From: an uncultured Oscillospiraceae bacterium
GTDB taxonomy: Bacteria; Bacillota; Clostridia; Oscillospirales; Acutalibacteraceae
NCBI GenBank assembly: GCA_900550315.1
Contig: URRK01000082.1
Location: 1 to 7,357, forward strand
Direction: 5' to 3'
Length of the DNA: 7,357 nt
Positions 5,419-7,357 of the stretch are shown here, one piece after another. Position 1 is the stretch's first letter. Each line of letters opens with the position of its first letter. The position numbers and the translations under genes were made by a program. Below the pieces are notes generated by a model. That model worked only from the letters and a program-made list of their open reading frames with translations. It searched no databases and was not told the origin of the DNA.

Positions 5419-5824
5419 GGCCCGGCTCCTGCTTAGCTTGCAGCTTTAAAATTTGCGCCTTGGCCAAATTCAACCGCTCCCCGGCCTCCTCCAGCGCTAA
5501 AACGGCCGCCTGCTGCATTTCGCCGTTTTGGCGGTTTAATTCCTCTGCCGCGGTTTGCAGGGCGTTTAATTTTTTTTGCAGGCTGCTAAAATCCTTTTGC
5601 AGGGCGTCGTTCGTCCGCTGCAGCTCGGTGTTTTCCTGGCTTAAACGGGCGGCGGTGTTGCCAAGCTCCTCGTTTTTTTCGCTCAGCTCGGTCAGCATTT
5701 TGCGCTGTTCTGCATTTTTTTGCTGCTGCTTTTGCTCGTAAATGTTATTGAGCTGCGAAAGGTACTCGCAAACATCATTTTTATTAAACCCAAACAGGCC
5801 GGTTCTTAAATCCTTTAGTTCCAC
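5408..5824 (-). CDS. DivIVA-like coiled-coil protein
   Basis: The protein has 138 residues from a GTG start. The N-terminal LRTGLFGFNKNDVCEYLSQL resembles the short DivIVA/GpsB membrane-binding motif (F-G-x-x-K-x-D-V-x-x-Y/F-L). The rest to about residue 125 is one long Glu/Gln/Leu/Lys-rich coiled coil with heptad spacing. No membrane segment is seen. Such proteins assemble at curved membrane or division sites and recruit partners. I chose GTG at 5824 because AAAGGGG lies 8 nt upstream and the sequence then opens at the conserved part. The ATG at 5842 has no ribosome binding site. It sits 32 nt after the glycosyltransferase and overlaps the EAL gene, so a role in placing the polysaccharide machinery is inferred. 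Confidence 0.78.
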   Translation of the reverse strand: MELKDLRTGLFGFNKNDVCEYLSQLNNIYEQKQQQKNAEQRKMLTELSEKNEELGNTAARLSQENTELQRTNDALQKDFSSLQKKLNALQTAAEELNRQNGEMQQAAVLALEEAGERLNLAKAQILKLQAKQEPGHEA

Positions 5825-5856
5825 AGTCGGTTCCCCTTTCATTGCTTTAAAAATTT

Positions 5857-7260
5857 TTATTTAAAATTAATTTTTTTGCGCTCAATTCGGCCCCATTGCA
5901 GCTTTTTTTTGCGGTAGCCAAAAAAAGCCGTTGCCCGCACCCACGCCAACACAAACCTTAGGCAGGTAATTTCAAACAGGCACAAAAAGCAGGCTTTGGC
6001 GGCGTCCTTAACCGTTACCTTTAAATCGGAGGTGTACATTCTTGAAAAAAACGCGGTTAGGGAAAGTACACTGCCAAACACCGCGTAAATGAAAAAGAAC
6101 AGCACCATAAACGGAACATTAATCAGATCCATTACATAGGCCAGCAGCATGGTAAAAACGCCAAAAATTTCAATAAACGGGGAAAGCAGCTCGTAAATTA
6201 AAAAATAAAAGTACGAGATGTACCCCACCGCGCCAAACTTGGGGTTAAAAAGCATTTTTCGGTGCTTTAGCATGGTTTGAAACAGCCCCAAATGCCAGCG
6301 TTTGCGCTGCTTTTTTAAGTCCCTTAAATTCTCGGGCGCCTGCGTCCAGCAAATGGCGTCGGTGGCGTAGCAAATGCTGTACTTCATGTTGTTTACGGTG
6401 CAATATTCGTGCAGCTTTACCACCAGCTCCATATCCTCGCCCATGGTTTTGTTATTGTAGCCACCGGCCGCTATCACAACATCCTTTTTAAACAGGCCAA
6501 ACGCACCGGAAATAATAAGCGAGCCGTTAAATTTATCGAACATAATGCGCGCCGCCAAAAAAGAGCGGTCGTACTCCAGCACCTGCATGCAGGCAATAAT
6601 ATTTTTAGGCAGCCGGTACTTTTTAACGCGGCAGTTTTCCAGCTCTACATCGTTCGAAAGGCGAATCAGCCCGCCCACCGCCACCACATTGGGTTTTTCT
6701 AAAATAGGCTGGGAGATGTTTTTCAGCGAATCGTACTGCAAAACCGAATCGGCGTCCATGCAAATAAAATAGGGATAATTGGCGGCGTTAATGCCCATGT
6801 TCAGCGCGTCGGCCTTGCCACCGTTTTTTTTGCGAATAACGGTTAGGGGCACGCGGGTATCGCGGGTTTCAAAAACAAATTCCTCGGGCTGGCAGGCAAT
6901 TTGCCGCCGTATTGGGCGGGAAACACAGTGCATCGAAAACGCGTCGATCACCCGCTTGGCCGTTTCATCGCGCGAGCCGTCGTCTACCACAATAATTTCG
7001 TAGGAGCGGTAATCCAGCGCTAATAAAGACCTTACGGTTTCTACCACGGTAACCTCCTCGTTATACGCCGGCACCACAATGGTAATTGGCACAAAATAAT
7101 CGTTCGGAAAATAATTTTTAAGGCGTCGGCGGCGGTGGGCCTTATACAGCTCGGAGGAACCGATAATGACCGAAAAAAACAAAAAGGTGGAATACCCGAT
7201 CATGTAAACAATATAAAATACGCCAACGGCCTTTAAAAAAATGTCAATTGCCTGTATCAC
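5857..7260 (-). CDS. Processive family 2 glycosyltransferase, membrane polysaccharide synthase
   Basis: The protein has 467 residues, with an N-terminal membrane helix (about 10-34), a cytoplasmic GT-A domain (about 57-325) and several C-terminal membrane helices (about 345-450). The catalytic markers of the PgaC, BcsA and hyaluronan synthase group are all present: D94 in VVDDGS, D169-A-D171, the base D276 in GED, and Q318-R-K-R-W322 (QxxRW). It should polymerise a beta-linked sugar from a nucleotide-sugar donor and pass the chain through the membrane. The sugar cannot be told from the sequence, and no PilZ domain is seen. The start is GTG (7260-7258), overlapping the upstream stop (GTGA), with GGGGG about 10 nt before it. 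Its neighbours suggest a c-di-GMP-linked exopolysaccharide or biofilm role. Confidence 0.93.
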   Translation of the reverse strand: MIQAIDIFLKAVGVFYIVYMIGYSTFLFFSVIIGSSELYKAHRRRRLKNYFPNDYFVPITIVVPAYNEEVTVVETVRSLLALDYRSYEIIVVDDGSRDETAKRVIDAFSMHCVSRPIRRQIACQPEEFVFETRDTRVPLTVIRKKNGGKADALNMGINAANYPYFICMDADSVLQYDSLKNISQPILEKPNVVAVGGLIRLSNDVELENCRVKKYRLPKNIIACMQVLEYDRSFLAARIMFDKFNGSLIISGAFGLFKKDVVIAAGGYNNKTMGEDMELVVKLHEYCTVNNMKYSICYATDAICWTQAPENLRDLKKQRKRWHLGLFQTMLKHRKMLFNPKFGAVGYISYFYFLIYELLSPFIEIFGVFTMLLAYVMDLINVPFMVLFFFIYAVFGSVLSLTAFFSRMYTSDLKVTVKDAAKACFLCLFEITCLRFVLAWVRATAFFGYRKKKLQWGRIERKKINFK

Positions 7261-7357
7261 GCATGGGCCACCCCCTTTTTTTGTGCGTCTTCCCGCTGCA
7301 GGCAGTACCGAATAATTTCGGCGGCGTAGCGGTCGTTTCCGTCTATAATATCGGTTA
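7257..7357 (-). CDS. C-terminal fragment of an unidentified protein
   Basis: The minus-strand frame enters from the right edge and ends at a TGA (7259-7257) that overlaps the glycosyltransferase GTG by 4 nt. The last 32 residues begin TDIIDGNDRYAAEIIRYCL and end KKGVAHA. The amphipathic helix pattern would fit the last repeat of a HEAT-like protein, which I associate with such glycosyltransferases, but 32 residues are too few to decide. The tight overlap makes it part of the same operon. Confidence 0.6.
   Translation of the reverse strand, partial: TDIIDGNDRYAAEIIRYCLQREDAQKKGVAHA

Noticed and set aside
5825..5842. ATG start of the DivIVA-like gene at 5842
   Set aside because: No Shine-Dalgarno sequence precedes it, while AAAGGGG is correctly placed for the GTG at 5824.

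Overview
The window looks like a piece of a low-to-middle GC Gram-positive chromosome, most likely a member of the Clostridia. The grounds are a T-box leader RNA, strong AGGAGG-type ribosome binding sites, near-perfect sigma-A promoters, a DivIVA-like coiled-coil protein and a small Xre regulator of a type common in Clostridia. I see no insertion sequence, tRNA, rRNA or CRISPR array. The species cannot be fixed from the sequence.

Region 1 (1-2690, minus strand) is an amino-acid ABC importer operon under T-box control. A consensus promoter (TTGACA, 17 bp, TATAAT) starts a leader of about 275 nt. The leader has a recognisable Stem I with K-turn and specifier loop, a pseudoknot-like Stem II region, a T-box sequence and a competing intrinsic terminator. 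The codon in the specifier position reads TGG (Trp). Downstream come a possible 36-codon upstream ORF, a lipoprotein solute-binding protein, a permease and the first 40 codons of an ATPase. These are the COG2984/COG4120/COG1101 type, which includes the TrpXYZ transporters. The binding-protein gene appears to carry a 1-bp frameshift near 1332-1336 that replaces its conserved C-terminus. A cluster of GC-rich hairpins separates it from the permease gene.

Region 2 (2709-3460) is a divergent pair: a zinc-ribbon/TM2 membrane protein (minus) and a small Xre-family regulator (plus). Two copies of a 19-bp dyad, TGACA-N9-TGTCA, lie 53 bp apart (about five helical turns) in the intergenic space and overlap or flank both promoters. 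This looks like a compact autoregulated switch. A hairpin between the convergent ends of the regulator and the next gene may stop transcription from both sides.

Region 3 (3475-7357, minus strand) is an overlapping operon for exopolysaccharide synthesis and cyclic-di-GMP signalling. It holds the C-terminus of an unrecognised protein, a processive family-2 glycosyltransferase, a DivIVA-like coiled-coil protein, and a membrane sensor with a short periplasmic-binding-like domain, a degenerate GGDEF domain and an EAL domain with its catalytic residues intact. The layout suggests a membrane polysaccharide synthase encoded with a spatial or scaffold protein and a c-di-GMP phosphodiesterase that may tune it. 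That functional link is inference from gene order.
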